The notes under the pieces: model-generated
What the model saw: the letters and a program-made list of their open reading frames with translations, nothing else
Database searches by the model: none
Told to the model about the DNA's origin: nothing
In this document: positions 49,570 to 57,381 of the stretch, piece after piece
How the letters are laid out: the number at the start of each line of letters is the position of its first letter
Position numbering within the stretch: position 1 is the first letter of the stretch
Translations under genes and position numbers: made by a program
DNA from: an uncultured Bacteroidales bacterium
GTDB taxonomy: Bacteria > Bacteroidota > Bacteroidia > Bacteroidales > P3
Length of the DNA stretch: 64,000 nt
Reading direction: 5' to 3'
Assembly (NCBI GenBank): GCA_910578275.1
Contig: CAJTPR010000002.1
Location: 62,001-126,000 of the forward strand

Positions 49570-50486
49570 TTTCAGTCTTGATTCCCAACCATGATTTCGA
49601 TTGCCTGCAATTGGTCCGTGACTTGCACGGACAATTGACCGATAGCGGCGTGCCGTTCGAAATCATCGTCGTGGAAGACGGTTCCACGCGGTATCTGGAA
49701 AACAACCGGAAAATGAAGGAACTGCCCCAGGTACGGTACCTGGAAAGGAAAGAGAACGTGGGTTGGTTCAAGATCAGGAGCCTTTTGCCCACGTTGGCCA
49801 GGTATCCTTACTATATCTGCATGGACAGCGACAGCGGCGTGGTCCGGTCCGATTATATCGAAAAATATCTCGATTTCGCCCGGCGTGGCGAGGAAGCCGT
49901 GGTGGTGGGAGGCAAGGTCTCGACCCCGGAGATGCCCGCGCCTTGCTACAGTCTCAGGTACACCTACGAAAGCAAGCGTGAAAGCAGTCTCGATCACAAA
50001 AAGGGCTTCATCACGTTCAACTACATGATTCCCGCCTCGGTGCTGCGCAAGATAAGCTTTGACGACGGCCTCACGCTCCGGTACGGTCATGACGACACGG
50101 CATTCGGCATAAAGATCAAACGTTTGGGCGTCCCTATCAAGTATATAGACAATCCTTTGGTCCATTTGGGCCTGGATGACAACCGGAGGATGCTCCAAAA
50201 GGCCGTTTCGGCATGCGGGAACCTTCTCGTACTCCACGAAAGCGGAAAATATCCGGAATTGCCGCAGGAAAGCCGTCTTCTGGCATGTTACCTGAAGGTC
50301 AGGAAGTGGAAGGCGGCCTGGCTGGTATCGGCCTTTCATGGACTTTTCTCGGGTCTCATGTTGCGTAACCTGCAAGGTCTCCGGCCGAGCATGTTCGTCT
50401 TCGACGTGTATCGTCTGGGCGAGATGCTGAAGATTCGAGGAAAAAATCTTGCCTGTCCCCGTCCTCCTATCCGGCAAAATTGTTGA
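49566..50486 (+). CDS. Glycosyltransferase family 2
   Basis: The protein of 306 aa has the GT-A fold: 'MISVLIPNHDF' at the start, nucleotide-sugar contact 'FEIIVVEDGSTRYLENN', 'LERKENVGWFKIRSLLP', and a metal-binding DSDSG motif in 'YYICMDSDSGVVR'. The acceptor side shows 'LRYGHDDTAFGIKIK', the ED/HDD type catalytic region. The C-terminal ~70 residues have a weakly hydrophobic helix. The donor and acceptor sugars are unknown. It is the last gene of the rnpA-yidD unit and there is no polysaccharide cluster nearby. The stop is followed by the rplM promoter region. Confidence 0.88.
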   Translation: MISVLIPNHDFDCLQLVRDLHGQLTDSGVPFEIIVVEDGSTRYLENNRKMKELPQVRYLERKENVGWFKIRSLLPTLARYPYYICMDSDSGVVRSDYIEKYLDFARRGEEAVVVGGKVSTPEMPAPCYSLRYTYESKRESSLDHKKGFITFNYMIPASVLRKISFDDGLTLRYGHDDTAFGIKIKRLGVPIKYIDNPLVHLGLDDNRRMLQKAVSACGNLLVLHESGKYPELPQESRLLACYLKVRKWKAAWLVSAFHGLFSGLMLRNLQGLRPSMFVFDVYRLGEMLKIRGKNLACPRPPIRQNC

Positions 50487-50516
50487 AAACCCGTGCAGAA
50501 TTTTTTTAACAGATAG

Positions 50517-50547
50517 TTGTTTAAAAATAAAACATCGCTTATCTTTG
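50517..50547 (+). promoter_or_regulatory. Promoter of rplM-rpsI
   Basis: TTGT (50517-50520), 19 bp and TATCTTTG (50540-50547) match the Bacteroidota promoter form, with an A/T-rich spacer typical of strong promoters. Confidence 0.8.
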
Positions 50548-50599
50548 CGCTCCCTTTGCGCTGTATGCGCTATGGGTTTACGATGAAAATTGTTTGAAA
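50548..50599 (+). promoter_or_regulatory. rplM leader with small GCGC hairpin, possible L13 autoregulatory leader
   Basis: The ~45-nt leader contains GCGC-TGTAT-GCGC (50558-50570) and a five-codon mini-ORF beginning at ATG 50583 (Met-Lys-Ile-Val-stop) ending just before the L13 start. L13 leaders that mediate autoregulation are known in several phyla. Membership here is inferred from position only. Confidence 0.4.
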
Positions 50600-51055
50600 A
50601 TGAACACCTTGACTTACAGAACCATTTCGGCCAACAAAGCTACGGCCAACAAGAAGTGGGTTTTGGTAGATGCCGAAAACCAGACGCTCGGCCGTCTTGC
50701 TTCCGAAGTTGCTTCGTTGTTGCGCGGCAAGTACAAGACCAATTTCACGCCTCATGCCGATTGCGGCGACAACGTGATCGTAATCAATGCCGAAAAGGTG
50801 CGTTTTACCGGCAAGAAGATGCATGAGAAGGTTTACGTGCGCCACACCGGTTACCCCGGCGGCCAACGTTTCGCCACGCCGGCCCAGATGCTCAAGCGCA
50901 AGCCTTACTTCGTGGTGGAACACGCCGTGAAGGGAATGCTGCCCAAGACCATCCTGGGAAGCCAGTTGTTCCGCAACCTGCACGTTTACGCCGGTGCCGA
51001 ACATCCCCATCAGGCGCAGAACCCCACCTTGATTAATATTAAAGACCTCAAGTAA
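50600..51055 (+). CDS. rplM: 50S ribosomal protein L13
   Basis: This 151-aa large-subunit protein is an early assembly protein binding 23S rRNA. The family pattern is clear: 'WVLVDAENQTLGRLASEVAS', 'DCGDNVIVINAEKVRFTGKK', 'YVRHTGYPGGQR' and 'AVKGMLPKTILG'. ATG 50600 is the family start; the TTG two codons earlier is not needed. There is no Shine-Dalgarno sequence. It forms the conserved pair with rpsI, 5 bp downstream. Confidence 0.98.
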   Translation: MNTLTYRTISANKATANKKWVLVDAENQTLGRLASEVASLLRGKYKTNFTPHADCGDNVIVINAEKVRFTGKKMHEKVYVRHTGYPGGQRFATPAQMLKRKPYFVVEHAVKGMLPKTILGSQLFRNLHVYAGAEHPHQAQNPTLINIKDLK

Positions 51056-51060
51056 TAGCC

Positions 51061-51447
51061 ATGGAAGTTACCAATAAGACAGGTAGAAGAAAAACCGCCG
51101 TTGCCCGTGTGTACCTTACCGCCGGTAACGGTAACATTGTGGTTAACGGAAAAGATTACAAGACCTATTTCCCTACCACTATTTTGCAATATGTGGTTAA
51201 TCAGGCTTTTGAGGTGACAGGCACCCTTAATCAGTTCGACGTCAAGGCCAATTTAGACGGCGGCGGCGTAAAGGGTCAGGCGGAAGCCCTTCGTCTGGGT
51301 ATCGCCCGCGCCTTGTGCTCCATCGATGCCGAGCACAGGCCCGCGCTCAAGGCCAAAGGTCTTTTGACCCGCGACCCGCGCATGGTGGAAAGGAAGAAAC
51401 CGGGTCGTCCCAAAGCACGCAAACGCTTCCAGTTCAGCAAGCGTTAG
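51061..51447 (+). CDS. rpsI: 30S ribosomal protein S9
   Basis: This 128-aa small-subunit protein has a C-terminal tail that reaches into the decoding centre. It starts 'NKTGRRKTAVARVYLTAGNG' and ends with the invariant basic tail 'RPKARKRFQFSKR', whose terminal Arg contacts P-site tRNA. Family features 'ALRLGIARAL' and 'LLTRDPRMVERKKPGR' are present. It is followed by a terminator-like hairpin before rpsB. Confidence 0.98.
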   Translation: MEVTNKTGRRKTAVARVYLTAGNGNIVVNGKDYKTYFPTTILQYVVNQAFEVTGTLNQFDVKANLDGGGVKGQAEALRLGIARALCSIDAEHRPALKAKGLLTRDPRMVERKKPGRPKARKRFQFSKR

Positions 51448-51460
51448 TATATGCAAGAGG

Positions 51461-51499
51461 GTCGGAGAGAGCCGGAAGCCTGGTTTTCTCCGACATTTT
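51461..51499 (+). terminator. Hairpin with T tract between rpsI and rpsB
   Basis: GTCGGAGA (51461-51468) pairs with TCTCCGAC (51487-51494), followed by ATTTTTG. The T tract is short, so it may be a partial terminator or attenuator before rpsB. Confidence 0.55.
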
Positions 51500-51602
51500 T
51501 GCCTTTTAGGGTCTTGGTTCCCGTTTAGTATCCAAATCGTCCGGATCCGGAAAATGGCTACCGGGCGATTGATTTGAGTGAAAGTAAACAAAACAGAATA
51601 TC

Positions 51603-52496
51603 ATGTCCAAAGTAACCTTTGAGCAATTGCTCGACGCGGGTGTGCACTTCGGCCACCTCAGAAGAAAGTGGAATCCCAAGATGGCTCCTTATATCTTTGC
51701 CGAAAAGAACGGGATCCACATCATCGACCTCCAGAAAACAGAAGCCAAATTGGATGAAGCCTGCGCGGCTATCAAGCAAATAGCCAAGTCGGGCCGCAAG
51801 GTGTTGTTCGTGGCCACCAAGAAACAGGCCCGTTCGATCGTTTCCGACCAAGTGCAGCGTGTGGGAATGCCCTACGTTACCGAGCGTTGGCCGGGCGGCA
51901 TGCTCACCAACTTCGCCACCATCCGCAAGGCGGTCAAGAAAATGGCCAATATCGACCGTTTGATGAACGACAAACAGTTCGAAGCCATTTCCAAACGTGA
52001 GCGTTTGCAAATCCGCCGCGAAAAGGAAAAACTCGAAAAGAACCTCGGTTCCATCGCCGATTTGAGCCGTCTTCCCTCGGCCGTCTTCGTGGTCGACATC
52101 AACAAGGAGCATATCGCCGTTGCCGAAGCCCGTCGCTTGAACATTCCCGTTTTCGCCATGGTCGACACCAACGTGAACCCTGATCTGGTCGATTTCATCA
52201 TTCCCGCCAACGACGACGCCTCCAAGTCGATCGCCCTTATCGTCGAACAGATGGTCAACGCCATCGAAGAGGGTCTTACCGAACGCAAGCTCGACAAGGA
52301 CCAGCAGAAAGACGAGGACGATGCCGCCGAAGGGGAAGAAAGACTTTCCGTGGAAGGCATGGATGAAGAGGACAACGAAGGCGGAAGCGAAAAGAAGCGC
52401 AAACGTGCCGGTGGAGAAGGCGAGGAAGGACAGCGTGAGCGTCGTCCGCGCAAGACCACGCCGGTGGGCGGAGCCAAGAAGGTTTCCAAGAAATAA
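51603..52496 (+). CDS. rpsB: 30S ribosomal protein S2 with charged C-terminal extension
   Basis: The 297-aa small-subunit protein has the S2 core in residues 1-230 ('LLDAGVHFGHLRRKWNPKMA', 'RWPGGMLTNFATIRKAV', 'VVDINKEHIAVAEARRLNIP', 'NDDASKSIALIVEQM'). The last ~60 residues alternate acidic and basic clusters ('DEDDAAEGEERL', 'EKKRKRAGGEGE') and end in a Lys-rich segment. This extension is absent from E. coli S2 but common in Bacteroidota. A perfect terminator hairpin separates it from tsf. No Shine-Dalgarno is visible. Confidence 0.97.
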   Translation: MSKVTFEQLLDAGVHFGHLRRKWNPKMAPYIFAEKNGIHIIDLQKTEAKLDEACAAIKQIAKSGRKVLFVATKKQARSIVSDQVQRVGMPYVTERWPGGMLTNFATIRKAVKKMANIDRLMNDKQFEAISKRERLQIRREKEKLEKNLGSIADLSRLPSAVFVVDINKEHIAVAEARRLNIPVFAMVDTNVNPDLVDFIIPANDDASKSIALIVEQMVNAIEEGLTERKLDKDQQKDEDDAAEGEERLSVEGMDEEDNEGGSEKKRKRAGGEGEEGQRERRPRKTTPVGGAKKVSKK

Positions 52497-52510
52497 TCAA
52501 GGACAATTTC

Positions 52511-52547
52511 AAGGCTCGCCGAATGGATTTTTGGCGAGCCTTTTTTA
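52511..52547 (+). terminator. Intrinsic terminator between rpsB and tsf
   Basis: AAGGCTCGCC (52511-52520) and GGCGAGCCTT (52533-52542) form a perfect 10-bp stem followed by a T-rich tract. It is unusual because rpsB and tsf are normally cotranscribed. Confidence 0.85.
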
Positions 52548-52572
52548 TTCATAATCTTAAAAACAAACAGAA

Positions 52573-53400
52573 ATGGGAAACATAACCGCTTCAGAGGTGA
52601 ACAAGCTCCGCCAGATGACGGGAGCCGGCATGATGGATTGCAAGAAAGCCTTGACCGAATGCGAGGGCGATTTCGAGAAGGCCATCGATTATTTGCGCAA
52701 GAAAGGCCAGAAAGTGGCCGCCAACCGTGCCGACAAGGAAGCCAAGGAAGGCATGGTCTGGGCTCAACTTTCGCAAGACAAGAGTTTCGCCTGCATCGTA
52801 AGCCTTAGTTGCGAGACCGACTTCGTCGCCAAGAACGACGAATTCACGGGTCTGGTCCGCCAGATGGCCGAAAAGGCCTTGGCCACCAAGGCCAAGACCG
52901 TGGAAGAAGTCATGGCGTTGAACCTCGACGGCCGTACGGTCGCCGACCACATTACCGACCTGGTAGGCAAGATCGGCGAGAAGATGGAAGTGCCCGCTTA
53001 CGCTTATCTGGAAGCTCCCGCCGTTTTCTGCTATAACCACAACGGAAACAAGCTGGCTACCTTGGTGGCTTTCGACAAGGCCGACGCCAAGCCCGAAGTA
53101 GGGCACAACGTGGCCATGCAGGTGGCTGCCATGAATCCTATCGCGTTGAGCGAGAAAGAAGTTCCCGCCGACGTGATTGCCCGCGAAATGGAAGTGGCCA
53201 AGGAAGCCACCCGTGCCGAAGGCAAGCCTGAAAACATGATCGAGAAAATCGCCATGGGCCGCATGAACAAGTTCTACAAGGAAAATACCTTGTTGCATCA
53301 GGAATTCATCATGGACGGCAAAATGAGCGTGGCCGACTACGTGAAAGCGAACGGTGCCGCCGCCATTTGCGATTTCCGTCGCGTTCAGCTGGGTGCCTGA
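52573..53400 (+). CDS. tsf: Elongation factor Ts
   Basis: This 275-aa guanine-nucleotide exchange factor for EF-Tu has an N-terminal UBA-like domain 'LRQMTGAGMMDCKKAL' and the core 'VSLSCETDFVAKNDEF', whose Thr-Asp-Phe-Val segment contacts EF-Tu. The dimerisation and C-terminal modules include 'VGHNVAMQVAAMNPIAL' and 'LLHQEFIMDGKMSVADYV'. It starts 31 bp after the terminator that follows rpsB, and I cannot see a good promoter in that gap, so expression may depend on readthrough. A second terminator follows. Confidence 0.97.
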   Translation: MGNITASEVNKLRQMTGAGMMDCKKALTECEGDFEKAIDYLRKKGQKVAANRADKEAKEGMVWAQLSQDKSFACIVSLSCETDFVAKNDEFTGLVRQMAEKALATKAKTVEEVMALNLDGRTVADHITDLVGKIGEKMEVPAYAYLEAPAVFCYNHNGNKLATLVAFDKADAKPEVGHNVAMQVAAMNPIALSEKEVPADVIAREMEVAKEATRAEGKPENMIEKIAMGRMNKFYKENTLLHQEFIMDGKMSVADYVKANGAAAICDFRRVQLGA

Positions 53401-53418
53401 TCGGGAAAGATCCTATAC

Positions 53419-53449
53419 GGGGCTGTCGCTTTTGAGGCAGCCCTTTTTT
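53419..53449 (+). terminator. Intrinsic terminator after tsf
   Basis: GGGCTG (53420-53425) pairs with CAGCCC (53438-53443), followed by TTTTTT. Confidence 0.88.
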
Positions 53450-53485
53450 GTTTTTGATTAAAACTAAAAAACAACGATATTCGTC

Positions 53486-54238
53486 ATGAGTTCTGAAAAG
53501 ACATTATCACCTGCAAACTCTTGGTTCAGCAAGAAGGAACTGATTTCCTACTTGCTTGTCATCGGCGGCAGTATCTTGTTCGCCATCGGCGACGTGATGT
53601 TCGCCAATCCCTACAAGCTGGCTCCCGGCGGAACATACGGCCTTTCCAATGTGCTCAATACCGTTTTCCCTTGGAAGATCAGTTATTACGCGGCCTGTAT
53701 GGATATTCCCCTGTTGCTTGTGGGAACGTGGATCCTGGGGCCTCGTTTCGGCGTGAAGACCATCGTTTCAACCTTTGTGATCCTGGGTTCGGTCTGGGTG
53801 ATAGAAAACACCTGGGGATATGCGCCGCTCATCCACAACGGCATTCTGGACAGCGGTTTCGACATGGCTTCCGTGCCCGAATACATGCGCAACATGCTGG
53901 TCCGGTTGGGTGACAAGGGCATCGTGTTCGTTCCCGACTATTTCCTTAACACTTTGGTGGCGGGCTTGATTTACGGCGTAGCCATCGGTATGATTTTCAA
54001 GTCGGGCGCGACCAGCGGCGGCAGCGACATCATTTCCATGATCATCAACAAATACACGCGTATTCCGCTCGGCACGCTGGTTATCATCGTCGATACCATC
54101 ATCACGCTTTCCACCTTGGTGGCGTTCGGCGAAATCCGTCTGCCCATCTATTCCATCATGTTGATTGTCATCGAAGGCAAGATCATCAATTGGATGATGG
54201 CCTTCGATTTCAAGAAGAAAAAGGAAGCGGTGGCCTGA
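53486..54238 (+). CDS. YitT family membrane protein
   Basis: The 250-aa inner-membrane protein has about six helices. The family pattern is recognisable: 'IGGSILFAIGDVMFANPYKL' followed by 'APGGTYGLSNVL', 'ASGL'-type segment 'YFLNTLVAGLIYGVAIGMIF', and the highly conserved 'KSGATSGGSDIISMIINKYT'. The C-terminal DUF2179 domain of longer YitT proteins is missing, so this is the short version. The function is not established; relatives are proposed transporters. It is isolated between two terminators. Confidence 0.88.
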   Translation: MSSEKTLSPANSWFSKKELISYLLVIGGSILFAIGDVMFANPYKLAPGGTYGLSNVLNTVFPWKISYYAACMDIPLLLVGTWILGPRFGVKTIVSTFVILGSVWVIENTWGYAPLIHNGILDSGFDMASVPEYMRNMLVRLGDKGIVFVPDYFLNTLVAGLIYGVAIGMIFKSGATSGGSDIISMIINKYTRIPLGTLVIIVDTIITLSTLVAFGEIRLPIYSIMLIVIEGKIINWMMAFDFKKKKEAVA

Positions 54239-54257
54239 AAGGCTCCTGACGCATGAG

Positions 54258-54292
54258 AAGGCGGGGTCGTCGCGACGACCCCGCCTTTTTTG
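54258..54292 (+). terminator. Intrinsic terminator after the yitT-like gene
   Basis: AAGGCGGGGTCGTC and GACGACCCCGCCTT form a nearly uninterrupted 14-bp palindrome with a 2-nt centre, followed by TTTT. Confidence 0.92.
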
Positions 54293-54371
54293 TTTCCTGC
54301 CAAGCGGGCGGCATGAATCGGCATTGAGGAATAATTTTCGTACTTTTACCGGTTTTGAAAAAGGAAACGAT

Positions 54372-55085
54372 ATGAGATACAAGCGCGTATTGCTGAAACT
54401 CAGCGGCGAATCGCTGATGGGGTCGCAAGCTTACGGGATAGACCCCGTCCGTCTGTCCGAATATGCGGCGCAGATCGCTTCCGTCGTGCGCCAAGGTTGC
54501 CAGACGGGCATCGTGATCGGCGGAGGAAACATCTTCCGCGGATTGCAGGGTGCCGCCAAGGGCATGGACCGTATCCAGGGCGACTATATGGGCATGATGG
54601 CCACCGTCGTGAACTCGATGGCGTTGCAGTCGGCCTTGGAAAAGGAAGGCGTCAAGGCCGTTTTGCTCTCAGGCCTTGCCATCGATCCGGTCTGCGAGAA
54701 AATGAGCAGCCGCCGTGCCGTCGATTACCTGGAACGCGGTCATGTCGTGATCATGGCCGCCGGAACGGGCAATCCGTTTTTCACCACCGATTCGGGCGCG
54801 GCCTTGCGGGCGGTTGAAATCCGTGCCGACGTGTTGTTGAAAGGCACGCGTGTGGACGGAGTGTACACCGCCGATCCCGAAAAAGACAAGACGGCGGTGA
54901 AATATACGAGGCTCAGTTTTGCGGAAGCCTATGAAAAGAAGTTGAAGATCATGGATCTGACGGCTTTCACCCTTTGCGAGGAAAACAATATACCCATCTA
55001 TGTCTTCGATATGGATACCGCCGGAAACCTGGCCAAGGTGGTGGCGGGACAGGAAATCGGAACCCTGGTTTACGGAAAACAATAA
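54372..55085 (+). CDS. pyrH: Uridylate kinase
   Basis: This 237-aa hexameric kinase of the amino-acid-kinase fold converts UMP to UDP in pyrimidine synthesis. It shows 'RVLLKLSGESLMG' at the N-terminus, 'IGGGNIFRGLQGAAKGMDR' (UMP site), 'AAGTGNPFFTTDSGAALRA' and 'DGVYTADPEKDKTAVKY'. The frame extends to 54324 but the family start is ATG 54372. It is followed by frr after 12 bp, the widely conserved pyrH-frr pair. A TACTTTTA box (one mismatch to TAnnTTTG) lies about 30 bp upstream. Confidence 0.97.
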   Translation: MRYKRVLLKLSGESLMGSQAYGIDPVRLSEYAAQIASVVRQGCQTGIVIGGGNIFRGLQGAAKGMDRIQGDYMGMMATVVNSMALQSALEKEGVKAVLLSGLAIDPVCEKMSSRRAVDYLERGHVVIMAAGTGNPFFTTDSGAALRAVEIRADVLLKGTRVDGVYTADPEKDKTAVKYTRLSFAEAYEKKLKIMDLTAFTLCEENNIPIYVFDMDTAGNLAKVVAGQEIGTLVYGKQ

Positions 55086-55097
55086 AACAATACGATA

Positions 55098-55664
55098 ATG
55101 ACAGAAGAAGTAAAAGCTTGCCTGGACAAGCAAAGATCGCAAATAGAAGCGGCCTTGTCGCATCTGGAAAAGGAGTTGTCGCGTATTCGCGCCGGCAAGG
55201 CCAGTCCGCAAATGCTGGAAGGGGTGAAGGTGGAATACTACGGCAACATGACGCCGCTTTCGCAAGTGGCCGCCGTCAATACTCCCGATGCCCGTCAGAT
55301 CGTGGTCCAGCCGTGGGAAAAGAACATGCTTCCCGTCATCGAGAAGGCCATCCTGGCCGCCAACCTCGGTTTTACTCCTCAAAACAACGGTGAAGTCGTG
55401 CGTATCTCCATACCGCCCCTTAGCGAGGAACGTCGCAAGGACATGGTGAAAAAGTGCCGCGCCGAAGGGGAAAACGCCAAGGTGGTCATTCGCAATACCC
55501 GTCGCGACGCCAACGAGGAAATCAAGAAACTGGGCAAAGACAAGGTTCTTCCCGAAGACATGGCCAAGCAAGCCGAAAAGGACATCCAGGACCAGACCGA
55601 CAAGTTCGTGGCGAAGGTGGACGCCGTGCTTTCCGAAAAGGAAAAGGACATCATGACCGTGTAG
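55098..55664 (+). CDS. frr: Ribosome recycling factor
   Basis: This 188-aa factor splits post-termination ribosomes together with EF-G. Hallmarks are 'HLEKELSRIRAGKASPQML' in helix 1, 'YYGNMTPLSQVAAVNTPDAR', 'PPLSEERRKDMVKKCRAEGE' and 'NTRRDANEEIKKLGKDK', making the L-shaped tRNA-mimic fold. It is second in the pyrH-frr operon and is followed by a strong bidirectional terminator shared with the small histone-like gene. Confidence 0.98.
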   Translation: MTEEVKACLDKQRSQIEAALSHLEKELSRIRAGKASPQMLEGVKVEYYGNMTPLSQVAAVNTPDARQIVVQPWEKNMLPVIEKAILAANLGFTPQNNGEVVRISIPPLSEERRKDMVKKCRAEGENAKVVIRNTRRDANEEIKKLGKDKVLPEDMAKQAEKDIQDQTDKFVAKVDAVLSEKEKDIMTV

Positions 55665-55718
55665 GCCGGCAGTCGTTTCCGGCATGGCGGTTTCCGGACC
55701 GGAAACGAAAGCCGTGGA

Positions 55719-55754
55719 AAAGGAAAAGGCCGGCAATCGCCGGCCTTTTCCTTT
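55719..55754. terminator. Bidirectional terminator between frr and the histone-like gene
   Basis: AAAGGAAAAGGCCGGC (55719-55734) and GCCGGCCTTTTCCTTT (55739-55754) are perfectly complementary over 16 bp with an AATC loop. T-rich sequence follows on both strands. Confidence 0.92.
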
Positions 55755-55772
55755 CTTTATAAGCGAACAAGA

Positions 55773-55949
55773 TTAGTTCTTGCCTTCTTCGATGGAAGCC
55801 TTGCGGAATTCCTTGAAAAGCTTCGTCAGTTCCAAGGAGGCCTTGCGGGCGCGGGCACCGGCGGCCTTGTTGCCTTTTTGGGCGTAGGCATCGATGTTGG
55901 TCTTGAAAGCTTCCAATTGTTCGTTGATTTGGCTCATCAGCTGGTTCAT
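55773..55949 (-). CDS. Histone H1-like protein (Hc1 family), 58 aa
   Basis: This short minus-strand gene encodes 58 residues beginning 'MNQLMSQINEQLEAFKTNID', with the diagnostic 'QKGNKAAGARARKASLEL' and 'FKEFRKASIEEGKN' at the C-terminus. From memory this matches the Bacteroidota Hc1-like histone H1 proteins, small basic helical proteins thought to compact DNA. It is too short for usual ORF cut-offs and easily missed. It has its own promoter (-7 box 56035-56028), a leader with an 8-bp hairpin at its very start, and the shared terminator downstream, so it is an autonomous, probably well-expressed unit. Confidence 0.88.
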   Translation of the reverse strand: MNQLMSQINEQLEAFKTNIDAYAQKGNKAAGARARKASLELTKLFKEFRKASIEEGKN

Positions 55950-55998
55950 TGCTAAATAAGGTTTTTAAAGGTTAGTAAATGTTGTTTCCTGTTTGTTT

Positions 55999-56018
55999 AA
56001 AGGGGTTTTGACCCCTTT
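55999..56018 (-). promoter_or_regulatory. Hairpin at the 5' end of the histone-like mRNA
   Basis: AAAGGGGT and ACCCCTTT form a perfect 8-bp stem with a 4-nt loop, located just downstream of the -7 box and about 50 nt before the ATG. It would cap the transcript and may protect it from decay or serve in regulation. Confidence 0.55.
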
Positions 56019-56027
56019 CCCAGGTCG

Positions 56028-56035
56028 CAAATATA
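56028..56035 (-). promoter_or_regulatory. -7 promoter element (TATATTTG) of the histone-like gene
   Basis: The minus strand reads TATATTTG, an exact TAnnTTTG match. A TTTG lies 17 bp upstream, two bases closer than in the window's other exact promoters. Confidence 0.65.
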
Positions 56036-56157
56036 GCAAAAATAAGGTTTTTCAAAGTGTCCGTCTTCAAGTACCCGGTCAAAACTTTTTTCTTATCTTG
56101 TCCTACTTTTTGACCGGATGTTTTGAGGACGGTTCATCATTAATATTCAATTGTTTT

Positions 56158-57381
56158 ATGAAAATTCCGTTTTCTCCGCCCTATATTGACGCTTCGGTGG
56201 TGGATGAAGTGGTCGATACGTTGCGTTCGGGTTGGATCACCACCGGCCCCAAGACCAAGGAGCTGGAAGAAGAAATACGTAAGTTTTGTCGTGCCGGACA
56301 GGTCCTTTGCGTCAATTCGTGGACCTCGGGGGCCATCCTGATGCTTCGTTGGCTGGGCGTGAAGCCCGGCGACGAGGTGATAGTGCCCGCCTATACCTAC
56401 AGTGCCACGGCCTTGGCCGTATTGCACGCCGGCGCCACGCCCGTCATGGTGGATTCGGGAGAGGACTTCAACATATCCGTGGCGGCGGTCGAAAAGGCGC
56501 TCAGCCCCCGCACCAAAGCCGTTCTTCCGGTAGACATAGCCGGATTCCCTTGCGATTACGACGCGTTGATGGATTTGGTGAAGACACCGCGGGCAAGGGG
56601 CATGTTCAAGGCCGGATCGCCGGTGCAAGGCCTGTTGGGGCGTGTCCTGGTCTTGAGCGATTCGGCGCATTCCTTGGGCGCGTATTACAGGCAAGGTTGC
56701 CGTACGGGAAACGAGACCGACGTTTCGGTCTTTTCGTTGCACGCGGTAAAGAACGTCACCACGGCCGAGGGCGGGGCGATATGCCTCAATCTTCCCGAGC
56801 CGTTCGACAACGAGGCCGTGTACAAGGAGCTGCGCATGTGTTCGCTCAATTGCCAGACCAAGGATGCCTTTACCAAAAGCAAGGCAGGCGGATGGCGTTA
56901 CGACATCACAGGCCTGGGCATGAAGATCAACATGGCCGACGTGAATGCGGCCATCGGCTTGGCGCAGATGCGGCAATACGACCGCCTGTTGTCGGAACGC
57001 AAGCGGGTGTTCGCCGCCTACGACAAGGCCTTTTCGGCTTGTCCTTGGGCGATTTGCCCGCCCTCGGCCAAGGACGGCAAGGAGACATCCTGCCATATCT
57101 ATGCCTTGCGTGTGAAGGATTTCACCGAGGAACAGCGCGACAGGATGATCGAGAAGATAGGCGAGCGGGAAGTGGCCGTGAACGTGCATTTCATTCCCAT
57201 GCCGATGCTCTCGTTCTTCAAGGGGCTCGGCTACAAGATGGAAGACTATCCGCAGGCTTATCGCAACTATCGTGCGGAAATATCGTTGCCCGTCTATCCC
57301 CAGTTGACGCAGGAGCAGACAGGATTCGTCATTGAAACCGTCATCGCTGCCTACGAGGAAGTCAAGGCGGAAACCCGATGA
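56158..57381 (+). CDS. DegT/DnrJ/EryC1-type PLP-dependent sugar aminotransferase
   Basis: The 407-aa enzyme of fold type I aminates a keto group on a nucleotide-activated sugar. Key elements are 'LRSGWITTGPKTKELEEEI' near residue 21, 'VNSWTSGAILMLRWLGVKPG', 'VIVPAYTYSATALAVLHAGA', and the PLP-binding Lys198 in 'VSVFSLHAVKNVTTAEGG'. 'IGLAQMRQYDRLLSERK' and 'VAVNVHFIPM' follow near the C-terminus. It overlaps the sugar-1-phosphate transferase gene by 4 bp. Together the two resemble PglE/PglC, used to build a diaminosugar on an undecaprenyl carrier; the acetyltransferase PglD and dehydratase PglF are not here. ATG 56158 is the family start. Confidence 0.9.
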   Translation: MKIPFSPPYIDASVVDEVVDTLRSGWITTGPKTKELEEEIRKFCRAGQVLCVNSWTSGAILMLRWLGVKPGDEVIVPAYTYSATALAVLHAGATPVMVDSGEDFNISVAAVEKALSPRTKAVLPVDIAGFPCDYDALMDLVKTPRARGMFKAGSPVQGLLGRVLVLSDSAHSLGAYYRQGCRTGNETDVSVFSLHAVKNVTTAEGGAICLNLPEPFDNEAVYKELRMCSLNCQTKDAFTKSKAGGWRYDITGLGMKINMADVNAAIGLAQMRQYDRLLSERKRVFAAYDKAFSACPWAICPPSAKDGKETSCHIYALRVKDFTEEQRDRMIEKIGEREVAVNVHFIPMPMLSFFKGLGYKMEDYPQAYRNYRAEISLPVYPQLTQEQTGFVIETVIAAYEEVKAETR

